Assembly (NCBI GenBank): GCA_033239125.1
Contig: BSWB01000007.1
Span: 107,638,082 to 107,702,081 of the forward strand
From: Fagopyrum homotropicum
Lineage: Eukaryota; Streptophyta; Magnoliopsida; Caryophyllales; Polygonaceae
Length of the DNA: 64,000 nucleotides
Direction: 5' to 3'
The notes under the pieces: model-generated
Databases searched by the model: none
What the model saw: only the letters and a program-made list of their open reading frames with translations
What the model was told of the DNA's origin: nothing
Program-made: the position numbers and the translations under genes
Shown here: piece by piece, positions 1 to 11,000 of the stretch
Layout of the letters: every line of letters begins with the position of its first letter
Position numbering within the stretch: the first letter of the stretch is position 1

Positions 1-1114
1 TTGTAAACTATGCCTCTATATAAAATAATGAAAAAGTAGGTATGGAAACTAGGAATAGGGGCAATAATTTCTTTAACTGAAATGATGGTGATTAGATGTT
101 TACTTTTGGTTTAAGTATCTTTTTTACATGTTTACCTTTTATTTTTTTTGTTAATGTAGTTTATAAATGTTTAATTTTTTTGGTGACATTGTTTTTGTTA
201 CCCAAATATGAATTGTAGTATTTTTCTCATTATTGGGTATATGTTTATTGTTTTTGTGGTATGTTTCTTATTGTTGAGTATGCTTAAAGTGATATTTTTG
301 GTTATGTTTTATGGTTATCCAAATTGTGTTACAAGAAACAAATGTCATTTGGTATTGATGTTTGGGTACAATATCGATTTGTGTAAATTTTGGTTATGAC
401 AAATTCAAATTGGGTATGATTTTATACGTGTATTGACTATGTAATATATTTTTTATTTTTAAGTATATTTAAAGTGATATCGTGGGTATGTTTTATGGTT
501 ACCCAAAATGTGTTTAATGATCAAATGTCAAGCGAATTTTTGGGTAATGACCAAATGTCATTTGATATTGATGTTTGTGTACAATATCGAGTTTTGAAAA
601 TTTTGGGTATGACAAATTTAAATTGGGTATGAATTTTGTATTAAGTTATGTTTAAATTGAGTATAAATATCAAATATTATCCAATTTATGGATATTATTT
701 TATTTTGATATTTGATTTATTGGGTATCTTGTTTTCGAGTATATTTATGTACTTTGACAAATTTATTTTGGGTATGATTGTGATATTATTTGGGTAAGCG
801 GATTTTTAGGTATAATTTTGACATTATTTGGGTAAACGGATTTTTGGGTAAGCGAATTTTTGGGTAAGCGAGTTTTTTCTGGGCAAGAGGGCTGCGTTTT
901 TTTTACCCCAAATTTCCTCCAAATGTCAATCAAAAGTGTCACAATCAACACTCACATCAGTCATCACTCATTAGTCATCACTTTTGTCAACTTTTTATCC
1001 TATTAATGAATTAGTCTAGTAAAGTAGGAGTCCTATTTCTCAATTTGTAATTGGTAGACCCTAAATTTTAACTCTATAGAATAAAAGGCCCTAAATGCCA
1101 ATTCAGCCTTTTTA
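1..1114. other. AT-rich intergenic DNA, no gene seen
   Basis: This stretch is strongly AT-rich and has no reading frame resembling a protein I recognise. It is full of degenerate GGGTA words in a T-rich background (for example TTGGGTATGA and TTTTGGGTAAGCG), so it looks like decayed low-complexity or transposon-derived DNA. It runs into the first copy of the hAT-related direct repeat near 1115. Confidence 0.6.
767..875 (+). repeat. Degenerate tandem GGGTAAGCGAATTTTT repeat
   Basis: Short units of the form GGGTAAGCGRATTTTT, alternating with GACATTATTT, recur about five times with drifting spacing. No gene is associated. It may be the edge of a decayed transposon, but I see no terminal repeats. 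Confidence 0.5.
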
Positions 1115-2320
1115 TTATTATTATATCCTACATTCATTTATTTTCACCGCATATGATTTAAGAGATGAGTTTCCTTTGTTGTAAATTAGACATACAATAT
1201 TGATAACTTGTTGTCTAATTGAGTAGTTCTAATATTATGATGCTAATTGCTTCTTCTTTTTTCGTTTATGTGATAGGTACGCCTTATATGGGAGATTACT
1301 TGCAGAACAATGGATGCTTCAAACTTTTGGTTATATGGATCGATGATGTAGCTTTTTATATACATTTGAACTTAGACTTACATAGCACCGCTTGTCCGCT
1401 TGTATCAAGCTTGAAGACGCAAATATTTTTAACTTAAACTTATCGCTTTGTGATGGTTCCATCTTCGATTCTCCATATGAATTTATTAATTCTACTTAAT
1501 TTTGTTAAAATTTGTTGATGCTCTAAACATGATATTGAATGTTATTTAGGTAGAACTTGTTTATTCAATATGTGCATTAAATATAGTCGATGTATGACTA
1601 AAACTCCATTTTCTCTCTCTTGATAAATCATGTCAAATTACAAATTGAACTCAAAACTCCATTTCTATTAATTTAAATTGAATAATTTTTCATTTTGTAA
1701 GAGAAAAATAAAGATGAAAACTTAACATATTCTACTCATATTATGAACTTATTATACATGTAAGAGTATAACCAATTTAAAATTTTAGGTTAAGGTATGT
1801 TTTTTTGTTTATATCGTTTTATTCCGAATTAGCAAGTCATATTTGCTCGAATTACTTCACAGTTCATACTATCACATCATTTTACTTTAGATTATCAAGG
1901 TTATCTAGGACCGGATTACTTCGGGTCGGGTTATTTGGGCTAATTGGTCATTTCAAGTCGGGTTACTTTGGGCTAACGAGTCATTTCAGGTCGGGTTACT
2001 TCGGACTATTGGGCCATTTCGAGTCGGGTTACTTCGAGCTATCGGGTCATTTCGGGTCGGGTTACTTTGGGTTGTCGGGTCGTTGTTGGGTTATTCTACT
2101 GGGGTTTTATCGGGTCCGGGTCATTTTCGGGTTCGACCGTTCGGATTATTTATTATTTTGGGTTAAATCAATTTCAAGCGGGTCAGTTCCGGGTATTTTC
2201 TTTTTTTTCAAAATTTTCGGGGCCAATTCGGGTTTGTCGGGTCGGTTTCACGGGTCGGGTCAATTTTCGGGGCCAGTTCGGGTTTGTCGGGTCGGTTCCG
2301 GGTATTTACTTTGGGTTGTC
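1115..2320 (+). repeat. Direct repeat copy 1 (hAT 3'-end region)
   Basis: About 1.2 kb that is clearly homologous, in the same orientation, to 5297-6445. Shared landmarks in order are a stretch around TAAGAGATGAG, the block GATAGGTACGCCTTATAT, the block GGTAGAACTTGTTTATTC, and a terminal CGGGT-rich array. Within 1940-2090 the array has a 33-bp period built on TCATTTCNGGTCGGGTTACT, with four to five units. Long frames through this array are translations of the repeat, not genes. The other copy directly follows the transposase relic, so this copy probably derives from the 3' part of a related hAT element, but it lacks the terminal GACAGCTCTA seen in copy 2. Confidence 0.75.
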
Positions 2321-3069
2321 CGCCTCTTCGGTTTTGCACTCAGTGAAGCCCTTCGGTTTTGCAACTAGATATGCTTGTCTCCGCCTACCTCCACCTCGAG
2401 GCCTATATCTCCGCCTGCCTCGCTCCCTTGTCCTCTCCAGTTTTGCACTCTGTGAAGCACTGAAGCCCTTCTCTTAGGTTTGCTCTGCACTTATGCCCTT
2501 CGCCTGCCTCGCTCCCTAACTCAGTGAAGCCCTTCATTTTTTTTATAATTGATTTGCCTAAAATGCACTGATGCTGATTTCTCTTCTTCTCTTATAATAT
2601 GTGTTCTCCTAAATGTGCTAAATAGCTCTTTTTATTACTTGGATTGGTTCTCTTAATGTTGGAAGGATTTGTGTCATTATTTGTTGTCATGATGCACTAA
2701 TGTTCTTTGTATTCCCTGAATGCACTAATTCACTTTTTATTTCCCTAAATGCTAAATAGTTCACGTTTTTTTTGTTTCCCTGATTGCCCTGATGGCTGAT
2801 GCACTGAAGCCCTTTGATCTGTCTTTTTGTCTCCGCTTGCAATGGACACAGTGTATTCTTAAGAAAATAGAAAGGGGTCAAATGATATAGTTGAATTAAA
2901 CGTTTCATCGAAAGGTAAACACTTTCTCAAAATTTTATAATTTGATTTATTAATTTGTGTACTTAATATTATCACACATTATGCTTGTAGGTCATTCAAC
3001 TATAATGCAATGTAACTCACACGCGGGTGTAGTATTATAATTTCATAGTGCATCAGTAGATGCAGCAAA
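2321..3069 (+). other. Presumed hAT 5' leader, no protein domain
   Basis: This segment sits between direct repeat copy 1 and the transposase relic. It contains three imperfect copies of ACTCAGTGAAGCCCTTC (near 2338, 2447 and 2519) in pyrimidine-rich DNA. A plausible intron follows, with GGTAAACACT near 2913 and a TTGTAG acceptor near 2990. I found no domain in it. It is most simply the 5' untranslated part of the hAT element, although no left terminal inverted repeat could be located. Confidence 0.4.
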
Positions 3070-5160
3070 TGCTGTTAATGATGGGTAGAAATTTCGCAAG
3101 CAAAGAGTGGTGGAAAACGCAATAGAACATCTGAGATATGGAACCACTTCAATCTTGTTGATGACGAGAAATCTGGATTTCCATGGAGAGTATGTAAATA
3201 TTGAGAGAAAAAGTACAAGACATATTCACACGGTTGTACTTCTACTCTTCTCAAACATTTGAAAATAGTTGCAAAGAGTATAAGAAGTTAAAACCTTGTA
3301 CTTCACTGGGCAAAGAAATTGATCAGAAAGTATTTCGAAGATTATTAGTTGTGGCTTTAATTAGCCATGGGTATAGCTTTTCATGAGTTGAGCATGAAGC
3401 CACTAGGAATGTCTTTAAGTATTTGAATGACAATGTTCATCCAATATCAAGAAATACAGTGAAGGAGTGTGTGGATATGCATGCTGAATTTTAAAAAAAG
3501 AACACATTTTGCATGTATTTAAATGTCTTCCTGGAAGGGTTTGCTTGACATTAGATTTGTGGAGTGCATTCACACATCGAGGCTATTTTTGTGTTACCGC
3601 CCACTACATTGATGAGAATTGGACTTTGCATAGTAAAGTCATTTCTTTTAAGCATGTTAGTCCTCCTCATTGTGGGTATGAAATGTCTGTTGAACTTGAA
3701 GCTATCATTTCTGATTGGGAAATTAGTAATAAAATGTTTTCTTTGACATTTGACAATGCAAGTAACATGGACAAAATGGTAGAATACTTGAAGAATGAAC
3801 CCTTGAGAGAATTTTTATGCAAAGGAAAAATATTTCCATGTTTGGTATGCTGCACATATATTAAATTTAACGGTTCATAATGGTTTGAAGGTGATTGAAA
3901 GTTCAGTTTCAAGGCTTAGAGAGAGTATCAAGTACATTGATGATTCCAATGGATGAAAGATAAAGTTTCTTGAGTTGTGTAAACAAGTTGGTATCACATA
4001 TTCTCGTGGTTTATGGTTGGATGTGCCAACGAGATGGAACTCGACATTTTTGATGATTGAAAGAGCATGCAAGTACCGTGAGGTGTTGCATCGTTATTTT
4101 AACGACATGTGTGCTCTTACTTTAAAGTATCACGTGGATGCAAATGAATGGGATCAAATTTTGAAGATAAAAGTTGTGTTGGAGCCCTTCTATCAGAGTT
4201 GTTTTATGACCGACAACTTAGTTATCTCATATGGATGTTCTTACTTTAAAGTATCACAGTTCATAGTGGATGTTTATACTTTAAAGTATCACGTTTGAAA
4301 ATGACAATGAAATCTGAAAAAGATCGATATGGTAATGATGTTAAGACTGAGATTACAACTGCTACAGCTGAAATGTTGGTGAAATATTAGAAATATTGGG
4401 AAGACTATGTCATGGTTCTTGTATTTGGTGTTATTTTTTATCCACAACGGAAGTTAAGTTTTATGAAATTTGCTTTCACTAGGACACATGGATGGTTTAA
4501 AGCCGATAAATTGGTTAAGGATGTGCGCCAACAGTTGGATGATCTTTACAAGGAGTATCTAAAAGATGTAGATGTAGTAGAAGACTTTTCTACTCATTCA
4601 GAAATCAGAATTGAAAAAGAAATTCAGTTTGAAAATATTGAGGTACGTAGTTTCAAGTAGTTAGTTTAATTATCTTTTTATTACCTATATAAATGAATTG
4701 TTAACTTTTACTTTTCAAGTAGGAATTTGAGTTATATGATCCGTATGAAAGTTCAAAAAATGAGTTGGATTTGTATTTAGATGAAGCTCAGTCTAAGATA
4801 TCAGATGATTTCGATGTCCTTGCTTACTGAAAACACAATTCTCCACATTTTCCTACACTTTCACGTATGGCACGAGACATATTGGCTATTCTAGTTACAA
4901 CAGTTGCATCTGAATTAACATTTAGCGTTGGAGGACGAATCTTGAACAAATGGTGAAGCTCTCATACGGATGACAATATTAAAGTGCTAGTCACAACCAA
5001 TAATTGGTTGACAGGACTTGATGGTAAATGATTGTTAATTTATATTGATTGCTTGTTATTTAATTTATCGTACTTTATTTTAATTTAATATTTTGTTGGA
5101 ACAGATTTCACCCCGGACGAGTCAGGAGCAGTTTTAGTGAGGTTGTTTACAACGGATTAG
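3070..5160 (+). pseudogene. hAT-family transposase relic (RICESLEEPER/ZBED type)
   Basis: A broken plant hAT transposase read across several frames. An N-terminal BED zinc finger is recognisable near 3138-3270 (WNHF, then CKY, then TLLKHLK), but its second cysteine codon is now TGA. The core follows at 3340-3900, with VFKYLND and then LTLDLWSAFTHRGYFCVTAHYI and DNASNM, the RNase-H-like region. The hallmark DVPTRWNST lies near 4020. The C-terminal dimerisation region is at 4735-5030, with LDLYLDEA, FPTLSRMARDILAI and ASELTFSVGGRIL. Several stops replace conserved Trp or Arg codons (TGG or CGA to TGA). A functional copy would cut and paste DNA with 8-bp target duplications. This one cannot be active. 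Confidence 0.88.
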
Positions 5161-5296
5161 GTATGTTATGACTTATTTATAAAAAATATGTTATTTAGTG
5201 TGACATTGAAAGTTCTTTAGGTTTGTTGAACTTGTTCTTATTACCGAGGTACGTATAGTTTCAACACTTCATAAGATTTTTGAATTTACTTACAAA

Positions 5297-6445
5297 TTCT
5301 TATTATCTCCTACCTTTATTTATTTTCATCTCCAATGACTTAAGAGATGAGGTCCTCCTTAATTTAGACATACAAAATTGATAACTTGGTGTCTCATTTA
5401 CTAGATCTATTATTATGATGCTAATTGTTTCTTCTTTTTTTCGTTTATGTGATAGGTACGCCTTATATTGGAGATTACTTGTAGAACAATGGATGCTTTA
5501 AGCCTTCTGGTCATATGGATCGACAATGTAGCTTTTGATATACATTTGAACTTAGAGTTATATAGCACCGCTTGTATCAAGGCGCAAAAATATGTAACTT
5601 AAACTTATCATATTGTGATGACTTCATCTTCAGTTCTCCATATGAATTTATCAATTCTACTTAATTTTGTTAGAATTATTGATGTTCTAAACATGATATT
5701 GAATGTTATTTAGGTAGAACTTGTTTATTCAATATATGCATTAAATATAGCCGATGTATGACTAATTATTTGTAAAATGACCCTATTTTTTGATAAATAC
5801 ATATCTATTTTCTCTCTTGATAAATCATGTCAAATTATCAATTTAACTCAAAACTTCAATTCTATGAATTTAAATTGAATAATTTTTTTATTTTGTAAGA
5901 GAAAAATAAAAGATGAAAACGAGAAAAATTCTGTGCATATAAGAGTAATGAACTTATGATACATGTAAGAGTATTATAAATTTAAAATTTTAGGTTTTAG
6001 TTGTGTAATTTTTTATCAGTTTACTCCGAATTAACATGTCATTTTGGCTCGGATTACTTCGTAGTTCATACTTCATACTACACATTATTTTACTTCACAT
6101 TATCAAGGTTATCTAGGGTCGGGTTACTTTGAGCTAACAGGTCATTTCGGGTTGGGTCACTTCAGGCTATCAAGTCATTTCGAGGCGGGTTACTTCGAGC
6201 TATTGGTTTACTTCGGCCTATCGATTCTTTGGGCTATCGGGTTACTTCGGGTTGTCAGGTCGTTATCGGATTATTCTACTCGGGTTTATCAGACTCCGGG
6301 TCATTTTCGGGTTCAACCGTTCAGATTATTTATTATTTTGAGTTAAATCAATATGAAGCGGGTCAGTTCCGGGTAATTTCTTATTTAAAAAATTTTCAGG
6401 GTCAGGTCGGATTCGGGTTTGTTGGGTCGGTTTCACGAGTCGGAT
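5297..6445 (+). repeat. Direct repeat copy 2 (hAT 3' untranslated and subterminal region)
   Basis: This is the second copy of the 1.2-kb repeat and follows the transposase relic directly. It carries the same ordered landmarks as copy 1 and ends in a CGGGT-rich array (6110-6440) with the same 33-bp phrase, here about three units. Dense short repeats near the ends are typical of hAT subterminal regions, where transposase binds. Confidence 0.75.
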
Positions 6446-6450
6446 CAACT

Positions 6451-6463
6451 TTTGACAGCTCTA
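6451..6463 (+). repeat. Probable right terminal inverted repeat of the hAT relic
   Basis: TTTGACAGCTCTA reads TAGAGCTGTCAAA on the opposite strand, which matches the usual start of many plant hAT elements. It lies just outside the CGGGT subterminal array, where an element end is expected. I could not find a matching left end, so no target-site duplication can be confirmed. Confidence 0.6.
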
Positions 6464-7166
6464 CCCATTGTACAACATACACATGGGTATTTGCAATGAG
6501 TTGTCACTTCTTATTGCTAAAATAAGTGTGGTTGCTGGATTTTATACTTTATAGTCACAAGATTTTACTACACTTATTGGACCAATTTGTGGAGAAGAGA
6601 CACTCCGCGGTGGAAACCAAAGTTTAGTTGATGCAAATGCAGGAGGATGTAACATGAAAACCAGATGCATGCTCCAAAGGAATTGATCAAGAGTTTCAGT
6701 TAGAGGACAAACTCCATAGGAGATGTACAGTTGGGATTGTCTTTTAGATATTTTAGGATCATCTTTAATGTCAATTAGATATCAATAATATATTTCCTTT
6801 GTTAATTAGAAGCCTATATATAACCTTTAACATGAAATAAAGGAGCAGAAATATAATCAAAAGACTGTTAATCAAAGAGGTTTACACGTTATACCTAGGA
6901 AGAGGCTCTGTCTAGGACGAGTCTATATTTCATTTATCCATCAATTCACTTTCATCTATCCTATCATCCACAAATTACTCGTGTCTTTTATCTGAGATTT
7001 CGATCTTACTTCCGAGACTGTAACAAGGGCTTCAACCAAAAAGGGCACCTTGATACACTCTAGGTTTGCTACACTAACATTTTGTATTGTTACTACAGCC
7101 ACAATTTCCACGCAGCAACTCTATTCTATCAGAGAATGAATGTGCTAAATCCAGAGAACATGGAAA
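6464..7166. other. Unassigned DNA between hAT relic and COP1
   Basis: No intact gene. The part from about 6570 to 7080 has the look of a decayed retrotransposon end: a short run resembling a copia RNase H tail, then AT-rich DNA with a TATATATAACC box near 6826. I could not pair it with a second LTR, so I leave it unassigned. Confidence 0.35.
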
Positions 7167-7171
7167 TATGA

Positions 7172-7584
7172 TGTTGGTAATTTAGAGTTTTATAGAATGC
7201 TTTGAGGCGTGAAAAGATCACTATCTTTAAAGTGATATTTGTCCCCTCTAATTGTTGTTAGGGTTGCAGACAAATTCACCTCCCAGGATACAACAAAGCC
7301 CTTAAAGAAATCAGACAGCAAATCTGAGTTTCTTTCTTATTTTTCTAGTGAAGAATATTTCTCTATTTATAGAGAATTCTCTGAACTGTCTGCGACAGTT
7401 AATTCAGTTTTACAGTTAGAATTGCAGTTAGGAGAGCAGTTATATATTCCTTCCTGCGAAAGATCACAACCATTCATCTTTCAAATATATTAATGTTTAA
7501 TCTCAGCCACAAATTATTTGAAATCTGTCTACTCTCTTTAAATACAGAATCTGTATAAGTCTTATTAATAGACTTTTACCAACA
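7172..7584 (-). repeat. COP1 3' LTR (413 bp)
   Basis: This is the 3' LTR in the element's orientation. It differs from the partner LTR by three transitions, near 7195, 7254 and 7287 (G/A, T/C, G/A). It carries the same TATAAATA box (7364-7371 on the plus strand reads TATTTATA). Short frames inside LTRs are incidental. Confidence 0.95.
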
Positions 7585-8049
7585 ATCCCCACTAAGTCTA
7601 TAAATCAGACTTTGTGAATAATGTCATACATAATGAAAGTGTTTTTCAACTTAAACTTCCAATTAGTACAACTTTATCAAAATGTCAACAGATTAAATGG
7701 TGGTTAGTTCCTTAAACCATTTTTCATTTATCAACATCGGATAAAGCATACATATAACATTTTCAGCTTCTTCACTAAACTTCTTTTGACTTGAGTTCAC
7801 CTAGATACATAGAAAACTTACAAAACAATTGGTTTTGTTTAAGAGTAACTCCACTCTTATGTGATCTATATAGGTAAGATCCTATGACACCGTAATCATT
7901 AAAGAATCTTATTAAGAGTAGCCTTAGTACTCAACCTCCCTTTTATTGCACTAGCGTGCATCCCAATCACTTATCAACAACTTGTTGTTACCCTTTAAAC
8001 TTCATAACTAGAATATCTAGAAAGAGGTTGGGTTCCTGTTGTGGTGATT
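7585..8049 (-). other. COP1 3' untranslated region with polypurine tract
   Basis: A 465-bp segment between the polyprotein stop and the 3' LTR. The polypurine tract, AGTGGGGAT on the minus strand, occupies about 7585-7593 and touches the LTR. This is where plus-strand DNA synthesis would be primed. No other gene is visible. Confidence 0.8.
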
Positions 8050-11000
8050 TCAAATTAATTTCAACCCCATTGCAGCTGAGGTATTTCTTACCATTTCTCT
8101 CGAGAGTGCTTTTGTAAATGGGTCAGCCAAGTTTTTACAAGACTTGACATAAATAATGGTAATAACACCTTCTTCAATCAACTGCCTAACATAAGCATGT
8201 CTTAAACTAATGTGTCTAGACTTTCCATTATAAATTTTATTATAGGCTCTAGACAATGTTGCTGCACTGTCACAGAACACAGAAACAGGTGGCATTGGTT
8301 GTGGCCACAACTGTATATCCAGAAGAAAATTTCTCAGCCACTCCGCTTCCTTTCCTGCTGCAGCCAATGCAATAAACTCTGATTCCATTGTAGAATGTGT
8401 TATGCAAGTTTGTTTCTTTGAAGCCCAGGATATTGCTCCTCCCGCTAGAGTAAAAACCCAACCACTTGTGGATTTGTTCTCATCTGTACTAGATATCCAA
8501 CTAGCATCTGTAAATCCTTCCAAAACAGCAGGAAAACTGTTGTAAGATAATTTCAGTTCTGCTGTTTTCTTTAAGTATCCTAGAACTCTACTTATAGCCT
8601 TCCAATGTTCAATTCCAGAATTGCTAGTATATCTTGATAACTTGCAAATAGCAAATGCAATATCAGGTCTTGTACAATGCATTGCATACATTAAACTCCC
8701 AATTGCACTTGCATAATCTTTCTGGGAATTAGATCTACTTTCATTTTTGAATAATTTACATGAAGGATCATATGGAGTATTTGTCTCCTTAATTGTAAGA
8801 TGCTTAAACGTTTCTAACATCTTTTGAATGTAATGAGATTGGGTCATAGTAAAATCCCCACTATTTTTAAGTATTTTAATACCTAAAATAGTGTCTACTT
8901 CCCCCAAATCTTTCATCTTGAATTGTGACTTCAAGAAATTCTTAGTTTCAGTAACTCCTTCAATCTGATTGCTTATAATTAGCATATCATCAACGTAGAG
9001 ACAAATTATAACACTGTATTTGTCGCTGAACTTTGTGTACACACATCTGTCTGCACCATTATGCTTAAATCCAAAAGACAGTATGGCAGAATCAAACTTC
9101 TCATGCCACTGTTTTGGTGCTTGCTTCAGTCCATATAGAGATTTTGTTAATTTGCACACTTTATTTTCATTTCCAGGAACCACAAACCCCTCGGGTTGTT
9201 CCATGTATAATTCTTCATCCAAATCTCCATTCAGAAATGCTGTTTTTACATCCATCTGATGCACCTGCAGCTTATACAACGAAGCAAGTGCCAAGAGCAC
9301 TCTTATTGATGTAATCCTTGCTACTGGTGCATATGTATCGAAATAGTCGATACCTTCTTTTTGTTTAAATCTTTTGGCTACTAATCTTGCCTTGAAGGTT
9401 TGGATTGTGCCATCGGTATTGTACTTTCTTCTAAATACCCACTTGCTAGAAATTGGTTTAGATCCTTTAGGTAAATCCACCAGAACCCAAGTATTGTTGG
9501 ACATAATCGAGTCCATTTCATCATTCACGGCCTCTTTCCAGAATGCTACATCTCTAGAAGACATTGCCTCATTAAATGTCTTAGGGTCTCCTTCAATTTG
9601 AAACACAAATGGTATTTCGTTTAACACTTCATTCCTAGTTCCTTCAACTAGGAATAAAACATCATTCGGTAATGAAAAATCAGAACCAAATTGTTGTTGT
9701 ATTCTGACCCGTTGACTTCTTCTTTGTTCCATTGGTTCATTAAGTTGTCTTTTCCTTGACAAAGAAGACGATGGAGCCGTGTAAGTAGTGTTTCCAACAT
9801 TTTCACTTGTCACATCCCCACTGAATTGTGTCTCAAAAAATTCAGCATCTCTAGATTCAATTATTTGATTTGAATCCACATCCAAAAATCTGTAAGCCTT
9901 GGAATTTTCTGCGTACCTCAAGAAAATGCTTTTCAAGGCTTTAGGACCCAATTTAGTTTTCTTAGGATCTGGAATCCTGTAATATGCTATGCAGCCCCAT
10001 ACTTTTATATAGTTTAAATTGGGTTGTCTTCCATTCCAAACTTCATATGGAGATACTTTAGTCCTTCTTGAAGGAATTCTGTTGTGCAAATAACATGCAG
10101 TCAACAAAGCTTCTCCCCACAGATTTGAAGGCACTTTTGCATTCAACATCATAGAGTTCACCATATCACACAATGTTCGATTTTTCCTTTCAGCCAAGCC
10201 ATTCTGTTGTGGCGTGTAAGGGGTTGTTCGCTGATGAATAATTCCACTGTTTTCACAGAATTCATTGAACTCATTAGAGAAATATTCTCCGCCCCTGTCA
10301 CTTCTCAGAATTTTAATCTTTTTATCTTTCTGATTTTCAACTTCAGCCTTATATATTTTAAACTTCTCAAAAGCTTCATCCTTTTTCCTCATCAAATATA
10401 CACGAGTATATCTAGATTTATCATCCGTGAAAGTAATAAAGTACCTATTTCCGCCTCTTGTTAGTATTCCATTTAATTCACATATATCTGAGTGTATAAG
10501 TTCTAATATTTCATTAGTCTTATCTACTGTAGGAAAAGGTCTTTTGGCCATTTTTGCTTGAACACAAATCTCACAATGTTTATCAAAAACATGACTATCA
10601 CAAGTAATCATTCCATGCTTAGACATAAACTTTATAGATCCAAAATTCACATGAGCAAGTCGCATATGCCATAATGATGGAGATAACTCAACAATATAAG
10701 CAGAAGTACTAGTATTATTATTGATAATATTGATACTAAGTTTGAACATTCCATCACAAGAGTATCCCTTTCCTACAAATGCACCATTCTTAGTTAATAT
10801 TAACTTGTCAGATTCTAGGACAGCCTTAACACCGGCTTTGCATAACAGACTTGCAGAAACTAAGTTTTTTCTGATTTCTGGAACATGAAGGACATTGGTC
10901 AGAATGATCTTCTTTCCCGAAGTGAACTGAACTTCAACACGTCCTTTGCCTAGGACCTTGGCTACGTTGTTATTTCCCATAAGAACTCCATCATCCTTGT

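Noticed and set aside
767..875. Interstitial telomere repeat
   Set aside because: The word is GGGTAAGCG/GGGTATGA, not TTTAGGG in tandem.
1805..2477. Two overlapping long frames with repeated GHFxSGYFGL-type peptides
   Set aside because: They translate the 33-bp subterminal DNA repeat of the hAT element; both frames owe their length to the repeat period and have no independent support.
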